Source: Ketobacter sp. (GTDB taxonomy: Bacteria; Pseudomonadota; Gammaproteobacteria; Pseudomonadales; Ketobacteraceae). From it: a stretch of 64,000 nt of DNA. The notes below the pieces were generated by a model, which made no database searches, had not been told where the DNA came from, and worked only from the letters and a program-made list of their open reading frames with translations. A program made the translations under genes and the position numbers. This document shows, piece by piece, positions 1 to 8,378 of the stretch (positions are counted from its first letter, which is position 1; the number at the start of each line of letters is the position of its first letter). The stretch is taken from NCBI RefSeq assembly GCF_003671495.1, contig NZ_RCHN01000015.1, forward strand, positions 1 to 64,000, read 5' to 3'.

Positions 1-102
1 ACGTCCAAGAAAATGAGTTTTACCGATTCATTCCTCTTTGAGCATGGGTTTTTTGATCTATTAAAAGACCTTGCAGCTAAAATTGAAAAAGGCATCATCT
101 AG
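1..102 (+). CDS. 3' end of a paralogous small protein (partial)
   Basis: Only the last 33 codons are in the window, ending at the TAG at 100-102. They are identical in DNA and protein to the last 33 codons of the complete gene at 3157-3669, so this is another copy of the same gene family whose 5' part lies upstream. The tail has the family pattern of an aromatic/leucine stretch (FLFEHGFFDLL) followed by a charged lysine-rich end. I do not recognise the family and infer no function beyond membership of the small paralogous array that fills the first 3.7 kb. Confidence 0.7.
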   Translation, partial: TSKKMSFTDSFLFEHGFFDLLKDLAAKIEKGII

Positions 103-118
103 GGGAACAAAGGCATAC
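1..118. repeat. Direct repeat, copy 1 (cut by window start)
   Basis: Bases 1-118 match 3568-3685 with no mismatch by eye. The repeat covers the 3' end of one small gene plus 16 bases after its stop, then the copies diverge. Its left end lies outside the window, so 118 bp is a minimum. The copies are 3567 bp apart and frame most of the small-gene array, so they could mediate duplication or loss of the segment between them. Confidence 0.9.
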
Positions 119-172
119 GTTCAATTTTCCTTTCACACATCGGAAAACAATCTTATCTCGAATGATTCCAAT

Positions 173-706
173 ATGAGCTACGTGCAGAACCATTCAGTGC
201 TCCCCCCGCTTGAAAAGATTAATCGGCATGACCAATTACCAAACAATTGTCAGATCATAGCCCAACTACAAGAAAGCAACACTCAAGACGATGTGCTCAT
301 GATCCTAGCAAAAAGAGGAAACCACTTATCCATACTGGAAACATACACAACAGAATGGAAGAGCGGTCCAGTTTATTCTTGCGATCAATATGACTTTCCA
401 CTAAAAGTCGTTTCCTAGTTTCCAAAAGCTTTGGAAGAGTTCATAAAGCCACCCGCTAACGGCGGCCTGCATGCTGGCGCAATGACCAGTGGAGATCAGG
501 AAACAGATGGCGAGATGCTTTCTATAGGGAGCACCACAACAGGCTACGAAATAACAAACTGGTCCAGAGACGCAAATGGTGTAGATGCAAATCCAGATTA
601 CTACGAACCAACCAGCCTAAGCCTTGACTATGAGCTATTGTACGATTATGGGTTGCTGGACCTGTGGAAAACGTTAGGAGAGAAATACGAACGAGGTGAA
701 ATCTAA
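173..706 (+). pseudogene. Amber-interrupted copy of the array's 178-residue protein
   Basis: Read from the ATG at 173, this frame aligns along its whole length with the intact gene at 2475-3008. It is interrupted by one TAG at 416-418 (codon 82), where the paralogue has TGG (Trp in the motif SWFPKALEEF). The frame continues open after the stop to 706, with the motifs GGLHAGAMTSGD, DGEML and KTLGEKYERGEI. There is no frameshift, so a single base change explains the lesion. The downstream half is the more similar part (roughly 80-85% DNA identity by eye). It is most likely a recently inactivated copy; readthrough or two separate short products are possible but less likely. Confidence 0.75.
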
Positions 707-822
707 TAAAGAATCCAGCCCAGCGGATAGAGCAAACATTGGAATTATTCATGGAATTAATCGACACTCGAAACCTAAGCTCCGATTCTGAGCAGTTAGG
801 AAAGACTCATTAACGGTCAACA

Positions 823-1425
823 ATGACAGCCACCTTCGACCACTTCCTAAAACAATACAACTCTACTGGAAGTCAAAAAGCAGATGGATACAACGAATCG
901 CATTTTGACAGCCTTAACGACGCTGAAAAAGCTAAAGCTTTCGATTTGCTCGAGCAAGAATTAATTGCTCCAGGTGTCACTGAATGGCTAATGTACCTTG
1001 ACCAGACAAAAGCAATAGACGCGTTTAAACAATACATCAGCAGTGCAACACCTGGAACAAGCGCAGGAACCCATCGAGTATACAACGCGCTCTACAAAGC
1101 GACCGGAGACCAAGAGTATTTAGATAAAATGATAGAAAATTACAGCCATTATTTAGACTGGGAAAGAGAAGAAGCTCTGTGGCTAATACGTAATAATTCC
1201 CCAAAACCCAAAGCGGCAAACACCTTTTACAGAAATTTATTAGAAGCTGAATACGACCCAAAAGTAAAATCCCTTGCGGCAGACTTTTATCTTCGTAACA
1301 ACGGTTACACATGCAACTCAAAGAATGAAAGCAAAGCGTTCTTTGAGTTGAAGAACAAATTAACGTCCCTTGGCATTGATGACAGGGATACTCTATTTAG
1401 TGATCTGGAATCATTTCAGGCATAA
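823..1425 (+). CDS. Hypothetical 200-residue protein in the small-gene array
   Basis: Not recognised. The product is soluble, mostly acidic and predicted from composition to be largely helical, with no signal peptide or membrane segment. Helical stretches such as ENYSHYLDWEREEALWLI and repeated Ala/Tyr/Leu patterns would suit an alpha-solenoid (HEAT-like) fold, but that is inference. Codon use is AT-rich like its neighbours and unlike the GC-rich genes after 3.7 kb. It is not related to the flanking paralogues, yet it sits between an interrupted copy and intact copies of them on the same strand. That is the arrangement seen in immunity-gene arrays of polymorphic toxin loci, where unrelated immunity genes collect side by side. 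No toxin gene is visible in the window. Confidence 0.65.
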   Translation: MTATFDHFLKQYNSTGSQKADGYNESHFDSLNDAEKAKAFDLLEQELIAPGVTEWLMYLDQTKAIDAFKQYISSATPGTSAGTHRVYNALYKATGDQEYLDKMIENYSHYLDWEREEALWLIRNNSPKPKAANTFYRNLLEAEYDPKVKSLAADFYLRNNGYTCNSKNESKAFFELKNKLTSLGIDDRDTLFSDLESFQA

Positions 1426-1487
1426 ACACTACCTGGGATTTCACTTGCTTGTGAATTTAGTGATGGCAAATATGCATTCACATGTAA

Positions 1488-1736
1488 CCGATTAGTATTT
1501 TAGCTAAAGATAGAAGACACGCAGATCAAACCCGCCGACAAATTGCGGCCGCCCTGCAGGAAATCGTCGCCGCCGAAGAGCAGGAAAAGGCAGCCATTGA
1601 AGCAGAGCTGAGAAAACAAGCATTTTAGTGGAAGCAGAGAGCTGGGCAGACCGACGGGATTCCGGAGCAGCCGAGGAAGACTAGCCAAGTCTCCGCCGAC
1701 ATACCACAAGACAAAATAGAAATCATGAGTATTTAA
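1488..1736 (+). pseudogene. Gene debris in the 457-bp gap 1426-1882
   Basis: The gap between the genes at 823 and 1883 has no intact gene. One frame reads from 1488 through a helical, Ala/Glu/Gln-rich stretch (RRQIAAALQEIVAAEEQEK), meets TAG at 1626-1628, then continues open (WKQRAGQTDGIPEQP) to TAA at 1734-1736. After two stops the same frame is open again from 1740 to about 1890. The first part is much richer in GC than the genes around it. This looks like the decayed end of an unrelated larger gene, possibly a remnant of what once stood upstream of the array. The parent family is not recognisable. A perfect 8-bp inverted repeat (AGTTCCAA/TTGGAACT, 1767-1790) lies in the same gap. Confidence 0.4.
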
Positions 1737-1882
1737 TGAAACAGCCTTACCAAGGAAATTTATTCAAGTTCCAACAACGAGTTTGGAACTGTAGAAACCC
1801 TTAACTTTGAGCGCAACGAAATAAACCTCAAACAGCCACACAATGCCGGAGCAATCAACATCACAACAGGACTGACTCCACT

Positions 1883-2419
1883 ATGGGCCATATAAAACCG
1901 CCATATGCCGTTTTGAAATCTCTTTCAGCAATCGAACGACACAACCAGCTTCCTGCTGGGACAATTAAGCTGGGTGAATGTCTCGATAACACTTCAGGCC
2001 GAGACAAGCTTTTCACTTTTGTTAAACATCGAGGTCATTTGGCTATACTGACATCCTATCACGCGGGTCCACACGATCAGTATTTTTGTGACCAGTACGA
2101 CTATCCAGTCCGCGCTCTCAGCTGGTTTCCGAAAGCGTTAGATGAGTTCCGCAAGCCTCCCGCTGATGGCAGACTTCATGCTGGAGCCATGGTCAGCAAC
2201 GACGAAAATGTCGATGGCGAAATGCAAGCTGTAGGCAGCACAACTGATGGTTACTGTTTTATTAATCGGTCCCGCAATGATCATTCGAATGATAATTATA
2301 ACCCCGAAGAATACTACAGCTCTATTGAGATATCGCTGAACTACGACTTTCTGTACCGACTCGGCTTTCTAGATCTCTGGAAATCACTGGGTGATACGTA
2401 TGAAGGCGGAGACATCTGA
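1883..2419 (+). CDS. Array paralogue, hypothetical 178-residue protein
   Basis: Family not recognised. The protein aligns with the product of 2475-3008 throughout. Shared blocks are the early HNQLP segment, the DQYDYPVRALSWFPKALDEF block, RLHAGAM, DGEMQAVGSTT, the acidic/Tyr-rich region and the C-terminal DLWKSLGDTYEGGDI. It has no signal peptide or transmembrane segment, so it is probably cytoplasmic. The ATG at 1883 is used because similarity to the paralogue starts there. It is followed after 55 bp by the next copy on the same strand. Sequence divergence between copies with a fixed architecture would suit diversifying immunity or decoy proteins, but this is only inference. Confidence 0.7.
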   Translation: MGHIKPPYAVLKSLSAIERHNQLPAGTIKLGECLDNTSGRDKLFTFVKHRGHLAILTSYHAGPHDQYFCDQYDYPVRALSWFPKALDEFRKPPADGRLHAGAMVSNDENVDGEMQAVGSTTDGYCFINRSRNDHSNDNYNPEEYYSSIEISLNYDFLYRLGFLDLWKSLGDTYEGGDI

Positions 2420-2474
2420 AGACCGTTAACCGAATATCCATGTTTAAAAATTCTCGCCCTGTCAATGGATTGCA

Positions 2475-3008
2475 ATGAGCTACATACAAAATCACCCTCT
2501 TTTAGCTCCCTTGCCGGAGATCACACGCCATGATCAGTTACCGCCTGAATCAGAGTGCATTGCTGAGTTACGCAAAGGAAATAAAAAAAACAACCCCGCT
2601 TACATGTTCATCAAACGAGGCGACAGTCTTTCTATTCTAATCACATATACAACAGTGATCTCAGGACAGGAAAAATATATTTGCCGCCAAAAAGACTTTC
2701 CACTAAAAGTCCTTTCCTGGTTTCCAAAAGCTTTGGAAGAGTTCATAAAGTCACCCGCTAACGGTGGCCTGCATGCCGGGGCAATGACCAGTGGAGATCA
2801 GGACGTAGATGGAGAGATGCTCTCTGTAGGTAGCACAACAAAAGGCTATGAAATTACAAATTGGTCTAGAGACGCAAGCGGGGCAAACGCAGATCCTGAT
2901 TATTACGAACCTACCAACCTCAACCTTGACTACGATCTCTTGTACGATTATGGGTTACTGGAACTCTGGAAAACGTTAGGAGAGAAATACGAGCGAGGCG
3001 AGATATAA
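2475..3008 (+). CDS. Array paralogue, hypothetical 177-residue protein
   Basis: This is the best reference copy of the array family: intact, 177 residues, soluble, acidic, with no export signal. Landmarks are TRHDQLP near residue 20, DFPLKVLSWFPKALEEF around residues 74-90, the glycine-rich GGLHAGAMTSGDQDVDGE around 97-114, an Asp/Tyr-rich stretch (DPDYYEP) and the C-terminal LLELWKTLGEKYERGEI. The interrupted gene at 173-706 is its closest copy, and 1883-2419 and 3157-3669 are more distant ones. I cannot assign a known domain. The start ATG at 2475 is preceded by only a weak ribosome site. Confidence 0.75.
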   Translation: MSYIQNHPLLAPLPEITRHDQLPPESECIAELRKGNKKNNPAYMFIKRGDSLSILITYTTVISGQEKYICRQKDFPLKVLSWFPKALEEFIKSPANGGLHAGAMTSGDQDVDGEMLSVGSTTKGYEITNWSRDASGANADPDYYEPTNLNLDYDLLYDYGLLELWKTLGEKYERGEI

Positions 3009-3156
3009 TAGGGCCTTTGACTGTTATATTCCTCAACCCGCAAATAGCAAAATTGACATACTCATAAAATCTTTAAGGGACCTGGATGATTAGGAGATCT
3101 CAGAAGAGATCGCGCATCTTCAACCAACTTTTAACCAGCGACCAGGAATCTGAAGC

Positions 3157-3669
3157 ATGCATTATTTCAATGAAATAAACCCACTCACAATCAGCCAAAA
3201 CCCTGACGTTATAGCCGCTCTAATTGATCCCTACAACCAAGAACGAACACTCTATATATTGATTGAGGGTAATTACTCCATTATTGCTTCAACAAAAAAA
3301 CACACCTATCCCAAAACAGGTAAAAGCGAGTGGCTAACTCACCAAATAGAATTACCTAAATCTGGTATTAGTTGGACTGTAAACACAATCGAAAAAAAGT
3401 TTCTCAAACTCTCCCATGAAGGAGGATTACCAGCTGATGTTCGGCACTACGAAGGGATAGTAGATGGAGAGGAACTGGGCATCAGCAGGGCAATGGGTTT
3501 AGGCACCGATGACAACAGGGAATCCAGCTACACGATATACACTCACTCACGCAAAAGCGAATGGGACACGTCCAAGAAAATGAGTTTTACCGATTCATTC
3601 CTCTTTGAGCATGGGTTTTTTGATCTATTAAAAGACCTTGCAGCTAAAATTGAAAAAGGCATCATCTAG
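3157..3669 (+). CDS. Array paralogue, hypothetical 170-residue protein
   Basis: This is the most diverged intact member of the array. It keeps the same plan: an N-terminal beta-rich part (RTLYILIEGNYSIIAS), a block resembling the paralogues' SWFPKALEEF (SWTVNTIEKKF), a VDGEELG motif matching VDGEML, and the C-terminal LFEHGFFDLLKDLAAKIEKG that parallels LYDYGLLELWKTLGEKYERG. The final 33 codons are duplicated exactly at the start of the window. It is the last gene of the AT-rich island; the next gene (3727-5280) is on the other strand and GC-rich. Function unknown; cytoplasmic by lack of signals. Confidence 0.7.
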   Translation: MHYFNEINPLTISQNPDVIAALIDPYNQERTLYILIEGNYSIIASTKKHTYPKTGKSEWLTHQIELPKSGISWTVNTIEKKFLKLSHEGGLPADVRHYEGIVDGEELGISRAMGLGTDDNRESSYTIYTHSRKSEWDTSKKMSFTDSFLFEHGFFDLLKDLAAKIEKGII

Positions 3670-3685
3670 GGGAACAAAGGCATAC
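3568..3685. repeat. Direct repeat, copy 2
   Basis: Exact match to bases 1-118. It begins in codon 138 of the gene at 3157 and ends 16 bases past the stop codon, so the duplication junction lies just outside the coding region. It marks the right edge of the paralogous array. Confidence 0.9.
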
Positions 3686-3726
3686 CCTCAATCAGGTTTC
3701 CTTGCGGGAGCACAACCACATCGGAT

Positions 3727-5280
3727 TTAGCTCGAACGTAATACGGCGTTCCAATCCCGCGAAAACCCCGCCGTTCCAATCTCATCGTCCACCCTTATCA
3801 CCCATCCATCCTCTTGGGAGGTAAAGCCCTCCCTTTCTGCAAGTTGCCTTTCCATCACGGTCACATCCGCCTCCGATGGATCGTTTTTCTTCTGTTGCCG
3901 CAGGGCAAGGCGCTCCCGCAACAGGGCTGCGGGAACATCCAGAAACAGAATATGAAACGGGATATTCACCGACTGCGCCAACTGGTGGAATGGTTGCCTC
4001 GCCACGCGTTTAAGGAAGGTAGCATCCACTATAACGGGGTAATGAAGTCCGATGCTTTGCTGCGCCAACTGCTGCAGGCGTTGAAAGGTTCGCACAGTAT
4101 AAAAATGTGCGTACAAGGCCTCTGGGTCGTCCGGATCAATGGCGGCACTGCTCTGCAATGGTTTGAGCCCTGCAATCTGCTTTCTGACCACATCGGATCT
4201 AAGATGAATTGCCCCGGTCTGAGCCGCCACCCGGCGGGCCAGTGTGCTTTTTCCTGATCCGGAAACGCCACAGGTGATGGCCAGATAAGCATTGCGCGGC
4301 TGAATCAGGGTTTCCGCATAATCCAGGTGACGACGGAACTGCTGCAGCAAATCCTCAGCCTGCTCTTGTGTTGCCTGTTCCATCCGCAACACTGCCACCT
4401 TGGCCCGCACCATGGCCCGGTATACCTGATAAAAGGTCAGAACGCTCAGCAAATCATAATCCGCAGAATAATCCAGATAACGGTTGAGAACCCAGTTTGC
4501 CTGCTCGGGATAACCGTGAATCTCCAGATCCATAAGGAGAAAGGCCAGGTCGCTGGCTACGTCAATCCAACGAAACCGCTCATTGAATTCTATGCAATCG
4601 AACAGGACCGGCTTCTGCTCAATCAAGGCGATATTGGCCAGGTGCAGATCCCCGTGGCACTCACGAATCCGGCCCTCTTGTTTACGCCGAGTGAACACAG
4701 CACTCAATGCCTTGCACTGCGCCTGGCTCCAGTCCTGTATCCGTTCTAAACGAGCCATGTCTTCCTGCTGCTGCAATCGGGGAAGAATCTGTCGAAAATT
4801 CTCTTCCACCGGAAAGAGGACAGATTCCGCATCTCCATATGCCTGCTCATCCGCACAGCACTGCGCTCCATCATGAAATGCCGCCAGGTCAAAGGCCAGC
4901 ACCTGAAAAACATCATGGTTCTCTGCCAACTCCGGCAGAGCATTCAAAAGCAACGCATCGGGATCAAACTGCTTCATCTTAACGGCGTAATCGATCACCT
5001 CGCCTTTACCACAAAAATTGTACTCATCTCCTTCCTGGCAAAGTGGCACAACGGATTCGTACAAATGCGGCGCCGAGCGTCGGTTCAAGCGCAGCTCTTC
5101 TTCACAATAATGCTTGCGTTGCGCCAGGGTGGAGAAATCCAGAAACCCGAAATTCACCGGCTTCTTGATTTTATAAACCCACTGACCGGTCAACAGAATC
5201 TGGGAGATGTGGGTTTCGCGCCATTCCACCCGTGAAGCCTCATGGGGAAACTGCATTGCGCTGATCCAGGCCTTCTGCAT
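3727..5280 (-). CDS. Fused phosphotransferase-like / P-loop kinase protein
   Basis: A 517-residue two-domain protein of the family often annotated as bifunctional aminoglycoside phosphotransferase/ATP-binding protein. The N-terminal half has an APH-type catalytic loop at about residues 208-216 (CHGDLHLAN, with H209 and D211) and a following metal-binding Asp in LFDCIEF. The C-terminal half has a Walker A motif (GVSGSGKST, about residues 337-345) and a zeta-toxin/gluconate-kinase-like P-loop fold with a conserved VDATFLKR segment. It is soluble. The true substrate of such fusions is not established; resistance to aminoglycosides should not be assumed. The start at 5280 has a purine-rich ribosome site (GAGAGCGAGGA); Met9 is a less likely alternative. 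Confidence 0.85.
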   Translation of the reverse strand: MQKAWISAMQFPHEASRVEWRETHISQILLTGQWVYKIKKPVNFGFLDFSTLAQRKHYCEEELRLNRRSAPHLYESVVPLCQEGDEYNFCGKGEVIDYAVKMKQFDPDALLLNALPELAENHDVFQVLAFDLAAFHDGAQCCADEQAYGDAESVLFPVEENFRQILPRLQQQEDMARLERIQDWSQAQCKALSAVFTRRKQEGRIRECHGDLHLANIALIEQKPVLFDCIEFNERFRWIDVASDLAFLLMDLEIHGYPEQANWVLNRYLDYSADYDLLSVLTFYQVYRAMVRAKVAVLRMEQATQEQAEDLLQQFRRHLDYAETLIQPRNAYLAITCGVSGSGKSTLARRVAAQTGAIHLRSDVVRKQIAGLKPLQSSAAIDPDDPEALYAHFYTVRTFQRLQQLAQQSIGLHYPVIVDATFLKRVARQPFHQLAQSVNIPFHILFLDVPAALLRERLALRQQKKNDPSEADVTVMERQLAEREGFTSQEDGWVIRVDDEIGTAGFSRDWNAVLRSS

Positions 5281-5405
5281 TCCTCGCTCTCCTGTTATTT
5301 GCCTGCTACCTGTTACTGCCTGCTTGCTGTTTGATGCACGTCAACGCCCATCATCAAACGTTGGAGCATTATCTATCTGTCTATAGGAAGAGGTTACACA
5401 AGCAC

Positions 5406-5930
5406 ATGACCAATACAACCCAAACCCGTCAATCCATTTCCCTGAATCGGAACGGGCAGGATGCTCTGGCTGCCCGGGATGTCATGAGCACTTCGCTGTT
5501 AGCCGCCCAGGATAGCTGGTCAGTGGCTGAGCTGGCGCAGTTTCTGGTGAGCAACGGTATCACCGGTGCCCCGGTTCTGGATGAAGATGAACATCTTGTG
5601 GGTGTGGTTTCAGTGACCGATGTCGCACGCTTTGCCAGTCGGGGGGATGATCTGCGGGAGGAACGGGGTCGGCACGGATACTATACCGACAGTCTGGACA
5701 GCTGGTCGTCTCTGGATTATCTGGAAGATTCCGGGGACAACGATCTGGAGATCACCACGGTGAAAGACATTATGACTCCCAGCATTTTTGCCGTTGACAC
5801 CCATGCCAGTGTCAACGAGGTTGCTCGGGAAATGGTTTCCAACGGGATTCACCGGGTGTTTGTTCGCCAACAGGAGCGCATCGTGGGCGTGGTCAGCGCG
5901 CTGGATATTTTGAAGCTCGCAACGCCCTGA
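5406..5930 (+). CDS. Paired CBS-domain protein
   Basis: A 174-residue protein consisting essentially of two CBS motifs, the usual adenosine-nucleotide-sensing pair. The first begins at ARDVMSTSLLAAQDSWSV and contains GAPVLDEDEHLVGVVSVTDV. The second begins at VKDIMTPSIFAVDTHASV and contains GIHRVFVRQQERIVGVVSALDI. Between them lies an Asp/Ser/Tyr-rich linker of about 45 residues. Free-standing CBS pairs regulate partner proteins; no partner is obvious here. I chose the ATG at 5406 because similarity to CBS proteins starts soon after, although the frame is open further upstream. The 3' end overlaps the convergent metal transporter by 38 bp. Confidence 0.85.
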   Translation: MTNTTQTRQSISLNRNGQDALAARDVMSTSLLAAQDSWSVAELAQFLVSNGITGAPVLDEDEHLVGVVSVTDVARFASRGDDLREERGRHGYYTDSLDSWSSLDYLEDSGDNDLEITTVKDIMTPSIFAVDTHASVNEVAREMVSNGIHRVFVRQQERIVGVVSALDILKLATP

Positions 5931-6852
5931 TCGACTTTGAGCGCCTTATCGGGCGCGCATCAGGGTCCGCACGAAATGGGTCCTGATGCAGCAACACATC
6001 CGCTGCGGGGAATGCCTCCCGGATCTCCCGCTCCACTTCATCACAAATATCGTGGGCCTGCCATAGTGGCATGTTGCCATCCAATTCCAGATGCAGCTGA
6101 ATGATTTTGACCCGACCGGATTGGCGGGTACGCAGCTCATGCACCCCCAGCACCTCCACATGACTCAACGCAATATTCACAATTTTCTGCTGTTCGTCCT
6201 CAGGTAACTCCCGATCCAGCAAGTGCTGAATGGATTCGTTCCAGATCATAATGGCGGTATAGAATATATAGACGGAAATCGCGATCGCCAGCAGCGGATC
6301 AAACTGATTCCAACCCAACTGGCTCAGTATCAATGCCACAACAATTCCCAGGTTGGTCAGCAGGTCGGACACATAATGCAGTGAGTCCGCTTTGATGGCC
6401 ACCGAATGGGTTTTGCTGACCACCCAACGCTGGTACAGCACCAGGCACAGGGTCGCCACAATGGAAAACCCCATGACGCCCACTGCCACATCCAATTGCT
6501 GCAACGGCTGTGGATGCAGCATACGATCTATCGCCTGAACCAGGAGGTAAATGGCAGAGCCCATGATCAGCAGCGATTGCCCCAACCCTGCCAGCGACTC
6601 TGCTTTGCCGTGTCCAAAGCGGTGTTCCGCATCTGCCGGTTGCAGCGCATACCGAACCGCCAGGAAGTTCACGCAGGAGGCCAGCGCGTCGATGGTGGAA
6701 TCCGCTAACGAGGCCAACACACTGACAGATCCGGATACCCACCAGGCATAGGCTTTCACCACCAACAGGATCACCGCCGTGAGCACAGACGCGCTGGCTG
6801 CCAGTTTTAGCAGTCGCTGTTCAGAAGCCTGGGTGGAATACGCTGATGTCAT
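5893..6852 (-). CDS. fieF: Cation diffusion facilitator, FieF/YiiP type
   Basis: A 319-residue inner-membrane antiporter that exports divalent metals (Zn, Fe, Cd in characterised relatives) using the proton gradient. There are six hydrophobic segments and a cytoplasmic C-terminal domain. The site A motif is LADSTIDALAS (D51, D55) in helix 2, with the partner HxxxD in ADSLHYVSDLL of helix 5. HRFGHGKAESLAGL is the hallmark of the FieF subgroup. The C-terminal domain has the expected metal-binding histidines (VHELRTRQSG, HLELDG, HDICDEVE). The extreme C-terminus is longer and more basic than usual. It is transcribed alone, convergent with the CBS gene. Confidence 0.92.
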   Translation of the reverse strand: MTSAYSTQASEQRLLKLAASASVLTAVILLVVKAYAWWVSGSVSVLASLADSTIDALASCVNFLAVRYALQPADAEHRFGHGKAESLAGLGQSLLIMGSAIYLLVQAIDRMLHPQPLQQLDVAVGVMGFSIVATLCLVLYQRWVVSKTHSVAIKADSLHYVSDLLTNLGIVVALILSQLGWNQFDPLLAIAISVYIFYTAIMIWNESIQHLLDRELPEDEQQKIVNIALSHVEVLGVHELRTRQSGRVKIIQLHLELDGNMPLWQAHDICDEVEREIREAFPAADVLLHQDPFRADPDARPIRRSKSIRALRASKYPAR

Positions 6853-6939
6853 AACGGCTCAGAGAGGTTGAAATTCGGGTTGCATCCCCCATTATAAAAC
6901 AAGACGCAGTGGGCCTGAACCGATATGAAGGCAAAGATG

Positions 6940-7770
6940 ATGACATCGATACGAAATCCAGCGGTTGCCGGGTTATTTTATCCAGGTAATGAAAAAGCGC
7001 TGGCGAACGCCATTGAGAAATATTTATCGAGCGCGACTGTAAACAAGAATGATTCCGCACTGCATTTAACGGCGCCGCAGCAAAAGACACCCAAAGCCAT
7101 CATCGTCCCCCATGCGGGTTATCAGTACTCCGGCGCAACCGCTGCACAGGCTTTCCATGCATTGCTGTTACCCAACCAACACATTCGGCGGGTGGTTCTG
7201 CTGGGCCCATCACACAGGGTCGGTTTCAAAGGCATCGCGTTCTGCAGTTCAGATTATTTTCGCACGCCTCTAGGGGACGTACCGGTGGATCATTCCGCGT
7301 TGGTGGCCATTTCCGATCTGCCGGACGTGGGGTTGCTGGATCGCGCTCACGAACAGGAACACAGCCTGGAAGTTCAACTGCCGTTCCTGCAAAAGACCCT
7401 CGCTGATTTCAAGCTGGTGCCGTTGGTGGTGGGGGATGCCGATACCACGACCGTGGCACGGGTGATCGAACGCCTGTGGGGCGACGAGTCGACCCTGTTC
7501 GTGATCAGTTCTGACCTCAGTCACTATCATGATTACCAGACTGCACAACGGCTGGACACGGCTACCTGCGACGCGATTGAACGGCTGCTGCCGGACGCCA
7601 TCGGGTTTGAACAAGCCTGCGGCCGCAATCCGGTCAAAGGGCTGTTGGAGGTTGCCGCTCAAAAAAGGTTGCAGGTGCACACCCTGGCCCTGTGCAATTC
7701 AGGCGACACCTCCGGCGACCATGAGCGGGTGGTGGGTTACGGCGCCTGGGGATTCTGGGAAAGCGAATGA
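6940..7770 (+). CDS. amrB: AmmeMemoRadiSam system protein B (MEMO1 family)
   Basis: A 276-residue protein of the MEMO1 family, structurally related to nonhaem-iron dioxygenases. It opens with the family signature IRNPAVAGLFYPG and keeps the putative metal/substrate histidines in VPHAGYQYSG, LGPSHRVGF, EHSLEVQLPF and SSDLSHYHDY. The frame has ATGs at 6925, 6937 and 6940. AAGG at 6928-6931 best suits 6940, with similarity beginning immediately after. The stop overlaps the next gene's start (ATGA, 7767-7770), so B and A are translationally coupled. The biochemical role of the bacterial system is unknown. The radical SAM partner that names the system is not adjacent here. Confidence 0.9.
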   Translation: MTSIRNPAVAGLFYPGNEKALANAIEKYLSSATVNKNDSALHLTAPQQKTPKAIIVPHAGYQYSGATAAQAFHALLLPNQHIRRVVLLGPSHRVGFKGIAFCSSDYFRTPLGDVPVDHSALVAISDLPDVGLLDRAHEQEHSLEVQLPFLQKTLADFKLVPLVVGDADTTTVARVIERLWGDESTLFVISSDLSHYHDYQTAQRLDTATCDAIERLLPDAIGFEQACGRNPVKGLLEVAAQKRLQVHTLALCNSGDTSGDHERVVGYGAWGFWESE

Positions 7771-8321
7771 CGTTGTCAGCAGCAGACCGGCAAAGGCTCA
7801 TCGAACTGGCCTGGGCTTCCGTCCGGCACGGTTTGGCACAGGGTGGACCGCTCACAATGCTTGAACCCCTGAGTCCGGCGCTGCGGGAGCCGGGGGCCAG
7901 TTTTGTCACGCTGGAACTGGACGGCGCGTTACGGGGTTGCATCGGCAGCCTGCAGGCGCATCGCCCCCTGGCAGAAGATGTGGCCCATAACGCCTATGCC
8001 GCCGCCTTCCACGACAGCCGATTTACCCCGCTCCAGCAACAGGAACTGACCGCCTTGGGCCTGCAGTTGTCCGTGCTGTCACCCGCGGAGGAGATTCAAT
8101 GCAAGGATGAGGCGGATCTGTTGCGGCAGCTCAAACCCGGCGAAGACGGAATCATTCTGGAGGAAGGTGTTCACCGCGCCACGTTCCTGCCCCAGGTGTG
8201 GGATCAACTCCCCTCCCCCGCGGCGTTTCTGGCACACCTGAAAAACAAGGCCGGGCTGCCCCAGGACTATTGGAGCAACCGACTTCGAATCCAACGTTAC
8301 CGGGTGGAAAAATTCGGCTGA
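7767..8321 (+). CDS. amrA: AmmeMemoRadiSam system protein A (AMMECR1 family)
   Basis: A 184-residue AMMECR1-domain protein, close to the usual family length. The conserved core is present: FVTLELDGALRGCIGSLQAHRPL, the family's near-invariant LRGCIGS box, followed by AAFHDSRF and LSVLSPAEEI, then ATFLPQVWDQLP and the C-terminal YRVEKF. It has no signal or membrane segment. It overlaps the upstream MEMO1 gene by 4 bp, which supports a shared complex or pathway. Function is unknown even in well-studied organisms. Confidence 0.92.
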   Translation: MTLSAADRQRLIELAWASVRHGLAQGGPLTMLEPLSPALREPGASFVTLELDGALRGCIGSLQAHRPLAEDVAHNAYAAAFHDSRFTPLQQQELTALGLQLSVLSPAEEIQCKDEADLLRQLKPGEDGIILEEGVHRATFLPQVWDQLPSPAAFLAHLKNKAGLPQDYWSNRLRIQRYRVEKFG

Positions 8322-8378
8322 CCCACTGACAGTATTCTTTTCCCTTTATATACTGGCATTTTTCCCAAGAGCCAGTAC

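Noticed and set aside
1736-1804. 22-codon ATG frame in the debris region
   Set aside because: Too short, no ribosome site, no similarity to the neighbouring families.
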